64,000 bases of DNA, taken from contig OW121849.1 in assembly GCA_933228895.1 (NCBI GenBank), forward strand, positions 38,782,354-38,846,353, in the 5' to 3' direction. Every line of letters starts with the position of its first letter. Within the stretch, counting starts at the first letter, position 1. Positions 37,433-48,859 of this stretch are shown one piece after another. The notes below the pieces were generated by a model. That model made no database searches, was not told the origin of the DNA, and saw nothing but the letters and a program-made list of their open reading frames with translations. The stretch is from Platycnemis pennipes (taxonomy: Eukaryota > Arthropoda > Insecta > Odonata > Platycnemididae). Made by a program: the position numbers and the translations under genes.

Positions 37433-37652
37433 TTCCTTGATTTAACTCAGTAACTGAACAGTGTGAAATATTAAATATGGGATCCTTGGATTTTTTTAGA
37501 TTAAAAGGTATATTCCATCGAAATTTAGTATCATATTTTGAATTTTCACCGAGGATACCGATGTTTACTTTATTTCTTTTTTTCTCAATTTTACTTTTTA
37601 TGGCGGCATGAGTTTTGAAAAATTCTTGTAATCCCCTATAAGATGTTTTCAT
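37433..37652 (-). other. Open frame between two inverted-repeat elements
   Basis: The 85-codon frame (37395-37652) starts just outside the 37.66-kb inverted repeat and its last codons run into the right arm of the 35.98-kb element. Its product is Lys/Asn-rich (KSKIEKKRNKVNIGILGEN) and not recognised. It may be part of an older mobile element; I would not call it a gene. Confidence 0.2.
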
Positions 37653-37656
37653 TTCA

Positions 37657-38830
37657 TTTTTTGTGTCTGTATGGGATAAGGAAAGCCATTTAAAATGATA
37701 CAGATATTTTTTTATTTGGTCATGGTTGAGTATTCATGCTCAGATGAAAGGGACGTTTTTTAGCCCAGGGTTTAGCTATGGAAATACAGTTTTTTTAGCA
37801 TCTGCTCTGTATGTGTGACATAGTACGTTTATCCTCTGACCTTTCCCTTGTAATTGCAGTCGGTATTTGTTTCGGGATTGGAAATCCCGAGATCAAGCCG
37901 ATTGAAGCTTTCACCTCCAATATCAAAATGGTTTATGCCAACAGCCGGGCTTTCTTTGTGTTTTTCGTGTTTTCTTTTTTTATTCCCTAAAGCTCCTCAA
38001 CTTCTCCTAATTTTAAGACATGACCTTTCTCTTTTCCCGGTAGTAATATTTGAATAGTTCTACTAATACATACTTGTAGTACACATCAGCATTTAAGGTC
38101 AGGTGTTGGTAGTTCTGGCCCGTATTTTTGGTCGTTGAATTCAGCTCTCAGCTTGAATATTGCTATTATCCTGACGATCCAAGGATAGCCACAGTTTTAA
38201 TACAGCCAGTGTGACTTCATTCACTATTATTCTATTGCTGCAGAAGCACGTGTCATCGATCAGTGAATATTTTTGATGCTTTGTCATTAATATGACTTTC
38301 ACTAACGCAAATAGAACTGCAACGTTTGAACCATGCGAGCTAATTACGCGAGTAAATTCAATAATACTGAGGTCTTATCGAAGATTTCTAGAAAAACTGT
38401 TTTTGATTTAAGCTGAAAAATATAGCGTACACTGCGTCAAAAGGCACCTAAAAATGCGTACAAATATTTATACGCCATGGTTAAATATCCAATCATGAAA
38501 ATAATATGGGATGAGAATCGTATTAGGAAGACATGAATACCATCTTAACGCACGGGTTACCTGGATAGTCCGAAATGTTCCTTGGAATTAGTTTACAGTA
38601 GTTTCTAGGTTCGTGGCAAGCTTAAATACGCTTTAGTGATGCAATAAGATGACAACATTCTCATTAGTTAGATAAGAAAAGATTAAAATTTTCGTGAGTA
38701 AAACCCATCCATGTGCGTAATGGCTAAATAACGTCCCTTTCATCTGCGCATGAATACTCAACCATGACCGGATGAAAAAAGTATCTGTATCATTTTAAAT
38801 GGCTTTCCTAATCCAATACAGAGACAAAAT
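37657..38830. mobile_element. 1.17-kb foldback element with arms of about 108 bp
   Basis: The left arm (37657-37764) and right arm (38721-38830) are inverted copies. Shared words include GAAAGCCATTTAAAATGATA, GGTCATGGTTGAGTATTCATG and CAGATGAAAGGGACGT. About nine in ten positions match over the inner 86 bp. The interior of about 950 bp is AT-rich and has no transposase frame, so this is a non-autonomous (MITE or foldback type) insertion. Superfamily undetermined; outer ends approximate to a few bases. Confidence 0.75.
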
Positions 38831-39039
38831 ACATGGCGAAAAAGCAATATTATGACCGGAATATTAGTGGTAAGTGTTCATTGCACGGTTGAATCGCTTT
38901 GGGTTTCAATTACCACTCGAATACCGCCCTTCGACCTGTCTCGAGATTACATGCGTCTCGCTTAAAGGAAATTCCGGGCGCTAAAGCGCTTTAATGGCGC
39001 GCCTCTTTCCACCCCGAACTCTTTTGCCTCGCACCACGG

Positions 39040-39490
39040 TTCGCGGGTGGAGTTTCAGTGGTGGATGAGGGTTGGAGAGGGATCGGGGGAAAAGGAGAGA
39101 GAGGGAGGAGGGGGTGGCAGGCTGAGGGTTGAGATACTCGCTTTGAAAATTCATCTCGACCGCACTTTTGAGATGAAATCCAATGTTCTGAGGATGAAAG
39201 CGAAAGGTGCCTATCGCGTGATGGAAATTCTCGGAGACAGACGTTTTTGAGATATCAACCGGGTAGAAGAGGAAGCCTCCCTCTTTTCCAACCCTCCCAC
39301 TTTCCTCGCAAGAGGCGGCGAGACAAGATTGCGGGCTGGTTGGAGGGTGGTTGGAGGCGCCGAAGCTTGGAATGACGGGAAGGCCCTGTCGCGGAGTAGC
39401 GCGGCTCGGAGGATGGGGAGGGAAGGGCTTCAAGGGGGGAGAGAAAGGGATGAATCCGAAGGGTTTTTCGAGGGAGGGAGGCGGGCACGT
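39040..39490. repeat. Purine-rich block
   Basis: G+A-rich plus strand (GGGAAAAGGAGAGAGAGG, GAGGGAGGGAGGCGGG). The minus-strand frame of 216 codons (38981-39631) is Pro/Ser/His-rich and reflects the complementary pyrimidine strand. Confidence 0.55.
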
Positions 39491-40323
39491 GATAGGTGAG
39501 TTTGTATGCCGGATATCAAGGGCACCCACCAGGAGTTTCATATGTATCGAGGATGAAAGCTGATGACGAGAGTGTGGAGAGGAATGTTGGCACGATGGGT
39601 GTGGTCTGCGCTCACACCTTTGGCAAGTCAAATAAGTTGCCGTGAATTGTGCTTGTCGAGAGATGCCGGGGGTGCGAGGCTTGAGGCTCGGAAATGCTGG
39701 TGCTGCGTAACGTTGGATATTAGGTGTCGACCTTTTAAAGTGAACTCACAATATTATAAATGTGCTACGAGCAAAGTGCGGGAGAGTGTAACTTTAATAG
39801 TGAGTTACACTTGCTTAGGTACATATTCCTTTCTTTCCTTTCCATCGGGGATTACTAGTCATACCTTGTAGTAATTTTCTCTAAAGAAATGTCTCTGCCT
39901 CTCATGTTCTCTCCTCTCTTAAATTCTGTTTTCCTTTGAGGAGATGCGTATTATTGTCCGCTCCTGAGTGTATGTATGATGAGTTCTCCAATCCTCTGTA
40001 CCGAACAGTTCCATTTCCGTGCTCATGCTACTAGTTTCGAAATTTATTTTTTACGTGTTGTGTTTCTCTTGTTCGTCGTAGTTTATCTTTTCAGTAAATA
40101 AGGGTGTGTTAAATTTCATTTGAAATTATAATTATGGTACCTACATCATTAAAACAACATCGCGTTTCAGCGATTCATATTTTGCTATCATAGACTGTGT
40201 GATGATATGTATGATATGTTCGTATGTTCAAACTCCCGGGTAAGTACTTCAGATTGACGTACATCGCGATCGAGAGCAATCTGTTTATTCAAAACTCATC
40301 GGCAGTGTGCTTTTAGCTTTTGA

Positions 40324-40582
40324 AACGAGCTGCAAACAAAATATGCACGTCTCGCTTGTTCCGAAAATGTGCTCTTATCGGAGCGTGTTTCCACTTTTGA
40401 CGCAACACTCACAGAAAGCACTGACAGCGATGAACAGGCGGCAGAAAAACGAAAAAGGGACCCTTGTAATCCGTCCCGAGTGTTTAAAGAGTCACGAGCT
40501 CGCAGACACGAGTCTGTACTCCTCGGTTCACGGCGTAATCACAGCATTCCAGCCACCGCTCCGAGAGGGGCTCCAGAGGTAA
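40324..40582 (+). other. Candidate coding exon, disordered protein segment
   Basis: The frame is open from 40324 and its last codons read GGG GCT CCA GAG, followed immediately by GTAAGAG, a consensus splice donor in phase 0 at 40583. The product is hydrophilic and varied (TFDATLTESTDSDEQAAEKR, RDPCNPSRVFKESRARRHES, SRRNHSIPATAPRGAPE), like an intrinsically disordered linker. RNHSIP fits the 14-3-3 mode-1 pattern RxxSxP. There is no in-frame ATG, so it would be an internal exon. The acceptor is uncertain: several AGs lie between 40324 and 40382, none with a strong pyrimidine tract. An overlapping +1 frame is also open for 91 codons. No known family recognised. Confidence 0.4.
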
Positions 40583-40599
40583 GAGAGAGTAAATGAGGT

Positions 40600-41630
40600 G
40601 GCGAGGTGAGCATTGGAGTTGAACGCAAAGGCAAGGCGTTAGGAGGAGATCCGTGGTCGCATATGAATGGAAGAGGTGGTCGCCGTTTGAGAAGCAGGAT
40701 TGAAGAGAGTTTTAAGTCTCTTAATTCCCAAGTCCATTTTTAAGGAGCAGTAGCTCGCGCAAATAGCTGCATCAACAATGATTTTTTTTGGCCCAACAAT
40801 TTTATACAGCGGTTTTTATTGAGTATTTCTACGACAAAAAGAGTTGGAGAGATAAAAAAGGATTAAAGATTTTCTTGGACAAAGAACTCAATCTGGTTGT
40901 CATATCAAATGTAACACTTGCATTATTTATGATAGGCAATTCTATTTTATCATAAATCAGTTTATAGTAAATGATATTATCTGTTAAATGTTAAAAAAGA
41001 ATTGCAACACTCTTCACATCAACCTAAAAGTTTTTAACTGATCTATAGACCCCATGGTAACGTTTTCGCGTGTTTTCTCAAAACTTTATCACCTATTAAT
41101 AATTGTATCAGGTGCGTACAGATAGTTTACATTAAAAATAGAATCTCAGCATTATAATTGAAACTAAGTATAAGTGCGCTTTTACGGTAAAATACGCGGT
41201 AGTGATGCAAATGGAAATATGTGGAATGAATGTCTCATATCTGTTATCATTTCATCATCAAATTTAAATTGTTTCATACGAGTAAGAATTGGATGAGGAC
41301 TAAGCATCTAAAAAATTGGAGGAAAAATAAAAATGTGCGAAAAACGATCTTGGAATGGAAAATGTAACGGAGTGGGATAAAATATTATCTGCGGAGAAAT
41401 ATTTTTGCATGCTTACGGCAAATTCTTACTTACACCATCCGAAGTGGATGATCGATTGGGACATGCGATCAATAAACACTCTCCCGAAAGTCTCCAATAA
41501 AGTATGAGACGCTTCTGAGGCTCATTGAGTGAAGATAAATTCGGAAATGCGAAACAAATCAAGAAAAGTTATCAATCTGCGTTGCGAACTCAAATCCGGG
41601 AAATATGATCCGAGGCTCATCCCTTCGCCG
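40600..41630. other. No gene recognised
   Basis: AT-rich sequence. CCCATGGTAAC at 41051-41061 is an RFX half-site-like word. Confidence 0.4.
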
Positions 41631-41639
41631 ACTCGCTCA

Positions 41640-42440
41640 CACCCCCTAATGTCGTATTTACCTCCGTCAGTTCATCAAGACGGCACGATAAGCGACCTCC
41701 TCACCCCCCCCCCCCCCCCCCCCCCCCCCGACGTCCTCTCCCTCTCCGCTCCGAAGAGCCAACGCTCGGGAATCCATCCATCGAGCTACCCCTCCCCCCT
41801 GGGGGCGTTGTACCCCTCCTCCGACACCCACGCATCTATCATGGATGGTCCTCCTCCCCCTCGCCAACGCACCCCTTGACTCCACCCCCACGTCACAACC
41901 AAGCCGCCCTAATCGCCCTTCTCCACCCATCTCGCCCCACCCCTCACACAACCAGCGAGAGAGGAGTCACCCGTCCCGCTTCTCACCCCCATATCTCACT
42001 AAACCACCCGTCCAAAAACCATACACTTCCATCCTCCCTCCTAAACAGTTCTCGTGGCACCGCCCATCCACCCTCTCCCTCACACACCTATCTGCTTACT
42101 GCCTATTCACCTCCGCGACAGGCTTCCAACCCCTCCCCTCCAAGGCTTCGCCGGAAAACCGAGTCCTCTCCCTCCCCCTCTGGGCCTCTCTACCCATCAC
42201 TCCACCCCTCGCTCTCGAACACACTTATCTGTCTCTCTCCCCGAGGGCGCCAGCGATTTGCAGCCTCACGTAAACTTCTGAAATCACTCGCCAGATGTAT
42301 CTCCTCCCTCAACTCCCTCCCCCGCCCGCGGGCTGAACCTTTCCGTCTCGATTACTGCCTCTCACCCTCCGTCACATGCCACCCCACGTCCCCCGAGTCT
42401 TTTTTTCCAGCTCACAACCACTCCTCTTCTTCATGCAACG
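41640..42440. repeat. Pyrimidine-rich block with a 26-base C run
   Basis: Strong C+T bias, with an uninterrupted C run at 41704-41729, the longest homopolymer in the window and a likely site of length variation or sequencing error. Overlapping frames of 116, 142 and 230 codons are Pro/Ser/His-rich low-complexity products. Confidence 0.65.
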
Positions 42441-42545
42441 GAACCGGCGCGGGCGGATTTTTCTATCATAAGTGCTTCCAAAAATCGCTAAGCCAAGTCG
42501 TGGTAACCTTGAAGTCGATCATGAAACTTACTTACGTGGTCTGGG

Positions 42546-42770
42546 GTTCGTATTCGTTTAGTGGTTAGAGTGCTAGTCCCTCACCCTGAGGTCCTAAGGT
42601 TTGAATCCCCGCAGTGGATGATATTTTTCATTGGCAGCCGACAACTTTGTTTATTGGAGAGTATGTGGGTTCAGTGCTGCATCCGTCGGATCGGAAGCTA
42701 AACCGTGGTCCCCATGTGTCAGGCTAAATCCGATACCGAGTTTTTCCCCATCCTTTCATTTTATCCTTGT
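42546..42770 (+). repeat. tRNA-derived SINE
   Basis: The head is clearly tRNA-like: A box in TTCGTTTAGTGGTTAGAGTG (42553-42572), then CCTCACCCTGAGG, an anticodon-arm-like stem, then a B box GGTTTGAATCC (42599-42609) at normal spacing. A non-tRNA body follows, including TCGGATCGGAAGCTAAACCG and GTGGTCCCC (about 42687-42713). The word TAAACCGTGGTCCCC is, from memory, frequent in arthropod SINE bodies. Plus-strand orientation; the 3' end is approximate. It would be transcribed by RNA polymerase III and moved by a LINE partner. Confidence 0.75.
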
Positions 42771-42779
42771 ACCTATCCT

Positions 42780-45700
42780 CCCGTTCTGACTTGACTTTAT
42801 TTGCGGGAAAGGAATACAAAACCACAGATAACGTGGTTTGTGATAAGTGATAACGTGGTCTCACTTTTCTTGCCTTTGGAGTGAAGGATGTTTACTGGTA
42901 TTCCTACAGGTATGGCTCGCGGCGTATATTTCACTGAATTCCCTACTTGCGTAGAGACAGAATTCTGAATTCAGTTCTCAATCCCTCGGGTGGAATATGA
43001 ACCTGTGGACACCTTGTCGTATTTGGTTCAGAGCAGGCTAATGCCGTTTCTTTCCACTCTTCCTCCTATACCTACCATTCAAACACCCTCGTTCCCTGTC
43101 TAAGGAGCGTTCAAATTTGTAACTTCTGATGCCACTGCTTTAAAGTACGTGGTTGGAGTAAGTGCATATGGATTGAAGAATAATAAAAATACTATATTAC
43201 TACTGGGACGGGATTCAACTCGTAGTGTAAATTCATTACAATCTCAGTTTTATTGCTGCGGAGAAATCATCCGTAGTTTAGTAGTCTGTCAGTCGTGTTG
43301 GGCGTAAAAGCATCTGTTCCGTAGGCTTTCCTTCGCGTGAGTGCGTTCCGCGTCTTTCACCAAGAGAAAGGGAATATCCTCGCCGGGCTTCTCTTTATTA
43401 TTTCTCTTTCTTCTTTTCAATCTCATCCTTATATCTCTCGGATTGGAGCGCCTTTATGAGCGGAACGGACTTGAAACCATATAGGTACGAGGGCTCTGTT
43501 GCCTGCGCTAACGCTGCCTTGTTCATCGGACGCTGGAGAGCAATATCGCGATTCTCGTTCTTTGATTCTTGCCTGGTCATGCAAGTGGGTCGAAAATAGA
43601 ATTTTAAATCTTCTCAACTTGCGTGGCAAATCGAATTGGCAGTAAAATTGAGCGCAGTGCATTGCGATGTTGATAGAATACAAGGCTAACTATAATTTTC
43701 TGGCCTGATGAAGGCAGTCCTCGAGGGGTGATTGAATCGAACGAATTGAAAAGGAAGCCTTCGCATGAAATACATAGCGCAAGTGGTTAAGGATCGGAAA
43801 GAGAAGAGATATGTTAATTTCAAACCAATCTAAGGGTTGTTGGCTCATGATAATGAATGAATGCTACCATGGCGTACATTGATATACCCGGAGAAGTGTC
43901 CTCTGAATTGAGTGATCCGTCCGTTAAGAAATCCTAAGTCTATTGTAATATTTCTGCCAGTGGCGTAATATATTCCTGAAGGATCTCTCTTATTTTTCGC
44001 CTGAGCATCTGGACCGCGATTTCAACAGGTGACATGGTAGCCTTGGGCTGCATTTCCTACTGATTTGCAAGTCCGTTCTCTTCCTACGACTCTAATCGCA
44101 TGCATTAGTCAGTGGTAATTAGACTTTGCTCATTCGCGTCCGTCTTTGCGGTGAGTGTTCTCGGCATGCCGAATGACTGCCTCCGCCGAATGGACTTCTT
44201 TTTGGTCTCCCTATTAAACTTCGTCGTCCACCGCTTCATTTTATGCATGGTGGGCATGTGGAATCCTCTCGTCCACCTCAGACCGTTTAGGCGGCGGTTT
44301 TTGTTGCTGGCTCTCTCGCCAATTCCCTTCTCTCATTTCTTCTCGTCTCGTCCCATCCTCCTTTTTCTCCCACTTAATCCTCGCTTGTTTGCTCAATTTT
44401 CAACTCTCTCTCCTTCTGACTTGAAAACTCCACACTGCCCGCTGATTTAGCCATTAACCCTTGGTTTTCATCCTATCACGGTTTTCTAATTTTAATTTCT
44501 TGGATATTTCTTTTGCTATATTCTTCGAGGACCTCATTTCGTTCGTTCTTTTGATAGTACTCCAATTTCTGTTCGTGTCATCGGCAGATAAGCAAAGTCA
44601 ACACCCCCAAGTCTAAGGATAACATATTTTCTGCTATTATTAACAGTGTCAAGTCCTTATATTTCAAAAAAGTATCTGCGCGTGTGTAGGAAATTGGATG
44701 CACCCATCGTGTAGTCAAAAATGTAACGCATTCACAGTTTTAAGTAAAATTTGCCAAGCTTGACTCTCGCAGTGGCATGGAGTTTCCAAAATGTATGCGT
44801 CATCAAATGCAATTGACGTAAAATTTTCAGCCCACAGTTGTACCTATATGTACTATATTTCAATAACATGACAGTTTGCTTGGTTCTGACAATATTCCAA
44901 ATATATTTATGGGTTTATTGGGCAGTATGAGACGACTTTTACTGGGTATAATTGGCAAATCGTAAGAAACAATATTTCTTGTATAATCGTTCATTTTTCC
45001 ACTATCCAGTATTTTTCCCCTCCGTTTTTTCCCTTACCTGAGTGTTAATAAATGCTTCCTTGTGGATTAAAATCTATGATATTATCTTTAAAACTCTTCA
45101 CTGCGCCAGACGAGTGAAAGCTCTTGACAAGATATAGAAGACAATACTGAAAAGTGGGCGGCATTCAAACTTCCAGAATCCAAAAACAACTCCTTAACGT
45201 TGTCTCTTTCATGACATTGCCCTTGGGAATGGTTGAAATTTTTAAACTTGACACTTTGTTGAATGCGAAAGTGTTTCGGACTTTGTTGGAATAATGAACA
45301 GCTTAGAATTGGGCATTGTATTCATCTGTCGTTTTCGTCGCCAAGGACAAAAGGTAGGAATTTGGCGCTAATTGGAGACTGTCCTAGTGCACCGTTCGGA
45401 ACATAAAAGACCTAAAGGGAAACTGAAGAGAGAAAAGTTGATTAGAACCTGGAATTATTAGGTCATGACTTATGTTCATTGGCTGTCTAAGTTTTGAGCA
45501 ATTATTACCAGTATTATATCATATCCCCGATTGACCTTTTAGGGTATTTCTTCCTTTATTCCCTTCGGTCATTTCCTTGAGAAATCCATTGAATCTCAGA
45601 GTGCGACCATTACACTCATTTCTTCCCTGTCTTTCTGCAGTCCGAACAGGTCTTTCTTCCTCGACTCTTCTATCCCCTAATTTTTCATTTCATCTGTCTC

Positions 45701-46310
45701 TATAATCTTCAGCAATATAGATCTTAATACCATGATCTATGAAGCTGCGTTCATAGGAGTATTAATAAATTTGAATTAGTTTATAAATAATGACAAGTGT
45801 GGAATAATCATATTCATCGTGAAAATTTTTTTGAACTCAATCCTGATCGATTTTTTGAGATCCAATTGGTGCATATAACCCTGGAATGATTATAAAGTTT
45901 TTGAATGATCGCCTGGTTTATTGTTGTGTGTCTTTTTGAAAACAGAAAATGCCTGACTGGATGATTTGCATTCAGGAATAGGGAATTTAAAAATATGGAC
46001 TACGGATTATTCGGAGTTGGAAGCGCTTGACATATGCTGGATTATATATATATTTTCTTTTTCCTTCTCATTTGTCTGCCAGTCACATCTATCTGCATGT
46101 CGAATTTCCAATCCTTTGTATAATCATTTGAGTCATTTGCGTTTGCTATATGGGTGATGCTCAATGGGAAGCGACCGCAGTTAAATCGGTGAGCAATGTA
46201 AAAAAAAACAATGCCCTCGCTTCAACTCAGTCATTGGTCTTTCGCAAATAAATTCGTATCTGCTGTAATTTATTTTGTATCTAACTCCAACCTCTCCCCA
46301 TCTTTTCATT
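42780..46310. other. No gene recognised
   Basis: AT-rich to mixed. A modest pyrimidine patch lies at 44300-44430 and short opposing frames at 43400-43680. No domain, tRNA or clear repeat seen. Confidence 0.4.
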
Positions 46311-46320
46311 TAGGCCTGAC

Positions 46321-46720
46321 TCCATTCAATTGAATCGGAAATGGATGCCTATTCGTATGCAAAATGCAGATTGACATGCAGATTACTCGAAGCAGCACAG
46401 CGATTTAGCAGCTGATATGTATTTAGCAAGCTAGGGCTCATTAAAATTTATTGGCATCCGCGTACCTTTGAAGTTCGCTTGCATAATGCACCGGAAAGGA
46501 AGCATGCAACTTATGCCTCCGGGAAATCATTTATCTGCATTAAAATAAAGGATCGCTCTTGGATGCAGTGGTTTATTTCCGGAAGATGGACGCAATTAAT
46601 TGCATGCAAATCACAGTATGTGAATAACATGCAACGATTGGTATTAATGAATTACCTACGGCAGTGCAAAGTTTTGCCATATGCCGGCATGTACCGATTT
46701 CATATTTTCTGCTCCCTCAC
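46321..46720. promoter_or_regulatory. Putative cis-regulatory module rich in POU, homeodomain and ETS words
   Basis: Dense transcription-factor words: AATTAATTGCATGCAAATCA at 46594-46613 (homeodomain ATTA sites joined to the POU octamer ATGCAAAT, 46604-46611), several GCATGCA/TTGCAT words, TATGCAAAATGC (46357-46368), and ETS-like CCGGAA twice (about 46492 and 46579). A plus-strand frame of 86 codons (46479-46739) crosses it but its product is unconvincing. Clusters like this are typical of developmental enhancers in insects; the function is inferred, not shown. Confidence 0.3.
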
Positions 46721-46729
46721 TCTACCCAT

Positions 46730-48190
46730 CATCGTTTAAACCCAACAGTAGCCATTTGTATGCTCGTATTTTATTAGCCATCTTTAATTACCAAGCACGT
46801 GGCTGAAATTAATTTATATCGGCCCTCGGAATCATCCCTGCGATATAGGACCCTGATAATGAATCTTTCTGAACTTATGGTCGAGAGAGAGAGAAGGTGT
46901 AGCAGTTTTTAGGATGATAAAAGAGGCTAGGGGATATTGGTGAGATGGATGGAGTTAATAAACGGAGTGAACAAGAGTCCGAGTTAGCTGGTGGGTGGAA
47001 GGCGGTGAAAGAAGACACATGGCCGAGGCGGGCGTCTTGGACCTTGAGAGTTGAGGAAGATGGGAGGATATTGCGAAGATTTGAGATGGGAAAAGCCTCG
47101 AAACGATAATAGGAACTAGCGAGATGTCGATTATTCATGGGGTTTTAGCATTATAGGGTCTTAGGGCGTGAAATTTGCGTGTTTGGGTTATCAGGCCCGT
47201 GAATGTGTCATAAGTGCTGTAATAACGAATGTTTATGCATTGGTAGGTATATTACATTGGACGACTTGGCTATTAAGTGGAATTTAATTCTCTAGTTTTT
47301 GCTCTAACATTTATTTTCTAGATTATGGTCCTGATTTTTCAGCAGTTCTGTGCTACGCTTACTTATTACAGTGCTCCTCCAACACACTATATAAATAGTA
47401 CCAGGTTTATAAGCAATGCACATTCTTGAATAATATTTAAAGAACAAGATAAATGTCCTATGGATTGGTTCATAGTTTTTAAGCACCAAATGTTCTCCGC
47501 TTCTCATCTTACTATAGAAGTCTTAGACAGTGACTTTTGTGTTCTGAATATCTAGAGCTTGTCATTATTTGGTCTACTTTTGGTTGGCTCACTACCTGAT
47601 CGGGATAATATTTTTAAGTTTTTCACGTTCGAAGTTACAGGAAGACAGTTAAAAGAAGACTATTTATTTTTCGGCATTACAAAATATTTTATTATTATAT
47701 AGCGTGTATAAAATTATAAGTATTTCTGCGGGAATTTTGAATACCTACTCGAAATTGAAATTTTTCTCTGAATTTTCTCCTATCCATAAATTTCGCTGCA
47801 ACTCAGCAAAAACAGCAGGCTTAAAATTTTTTTGTGCCTTCTAATATAATAGAATAGTGCCTGCCATCAGAGTGGAAAATTTCCTAGTCATTATTTAATA
47901 TGAGTTCAATATTAATTGATAAAATTGTTTTCACGCACATTTTGAATGTTAGATCTTTTACTGTAGCAAAATCAGTCAAATTACATTTCCTCCTCCGTTT
48001 TATTCAAAATCTTTCTTTTTAAAAAGTACGCTTAAATCTTGTTTGTATTTATAAATCACATTGAATATGCTCATTGCTTAAATATTTTTTTATCATGTAG
48101 TTCATTCGAAATGTTCTGCCTTTTTGCTTTACGAAAAGAAAAACTATTGACCCACTTTCTTTTTGCGCATAATTTTTATAGAATATATTT
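46730..48190. other. No gene recognised
   Basis: AT-rich, with a small purine-rich patch at 46880-47100. Confidence 0.4.
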
Positions 48191-48194
48191 CTTT

Positions 48195-48645
48195 TTAAAA
48201 GCATGTTTTATACGGATGTCATCATCATCGGTCAACAATCCTAGGATTGGTTTGACGCTGCTCTCCACTCGATTCTTCTATCGGCCAACTTCTTCATATT
48301 AACGTAGTTCCTCTCTTTCACGTCCTTTACGACCTGTTCTATATAACTCATACGAGGCCTGCCTTTTCCATTCTTCCCGTTCACTTTTCCTTCGACGATT
48401 GTCTTCATCAGGCCATCGTGTCTTAAGATATGGCCCATTAGGTTGTTCCGTCTTCTTTTTATAGTATTCAGCAGACTTCTCTTTTCTCCCACTCTTCTTA
48501 GGACTTCTTCATTTGTCACTCAGTCGATCCATTTTATCTTCATAATTCCTCGGTAGCACCATGTTTCGAATGCGTCCACCCTTTTCTTCTCCTCTGCTGT
48601 CATTGTTCATGCCTCACTGCCGTGAAGAAACATGCTCCAAATATT
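48195..48645 (-). mobile_element. RTE-like non-LTR retrotransposon, C-terminal remnant, copy A
   Basis: The minus strand encodes the tail of an arthropod endonuclease/reverse-transcriptase protein: SMFLHGSEA, then TAEEKKRVDAFETWCYRG, IMKIKWID, VLRRVGEKRSLLNTIKRRRN, LMGHILRHDGLMKTIVEGK, KGRPRMSYIEQVVKDVKERN. Two in-frame TGA stops break it, at 48608-48610 (where this family normally has Trp) and 48520-48522. Beyond the stop lies a GATGATGA-type 3' end near 48220. The polymerase core is absent. A dead, 5'-truncated copy. Confidence 0.8.
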
Positions 48646-48852
48646 TAAAAGCACGTTTTATACTGATGTCATCGTCATCGGTCAGCAATCCTATGATTGG
48701 TTTGACGGAGTTCTTCATGTTGACGTAGCTCCTCTCTTTTACATCCTTCACAACTTGCTCCATATGCCACATGCGAGGGCTGCCTTTTCCATTCCTCCTC
48801 TTCACTTTTCCCTCGACGATTGGCTTCATCAGACCATCATTACAGATTACCA
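48646..48852 (-). mobile_element. RTE-like retrotransposon remnant, copy B, adjacent duplicate
   Basis: Directly upstream of copy A on the minus strand lies a second, shorter copy of the same 3' end: DGLMKPIVEGKVKRRNGKG and EQVVKDVKERSYVNMK, ending in a GATGACGATGACATC-type terminus. Compared with copy A it lacks about 30 bp near the end (the ADRRIEWRA region), truncating the frame. The two copies also share the word TTAAAAGCA(T/C)GTTTTATAC just outside the 3' end, so a segmental duplication is more likely than two independent insertions. Confidence 0.7.
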
Positions 48853-48859
48853 ATAAAAT

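Noticed and set aside
41876..42568. 230-codon open frame and overlapping 142-codon frame
   Set aside because: Pro/His/Ser-rich products of a pyrimidine block, and two overlapping frames are equally open.
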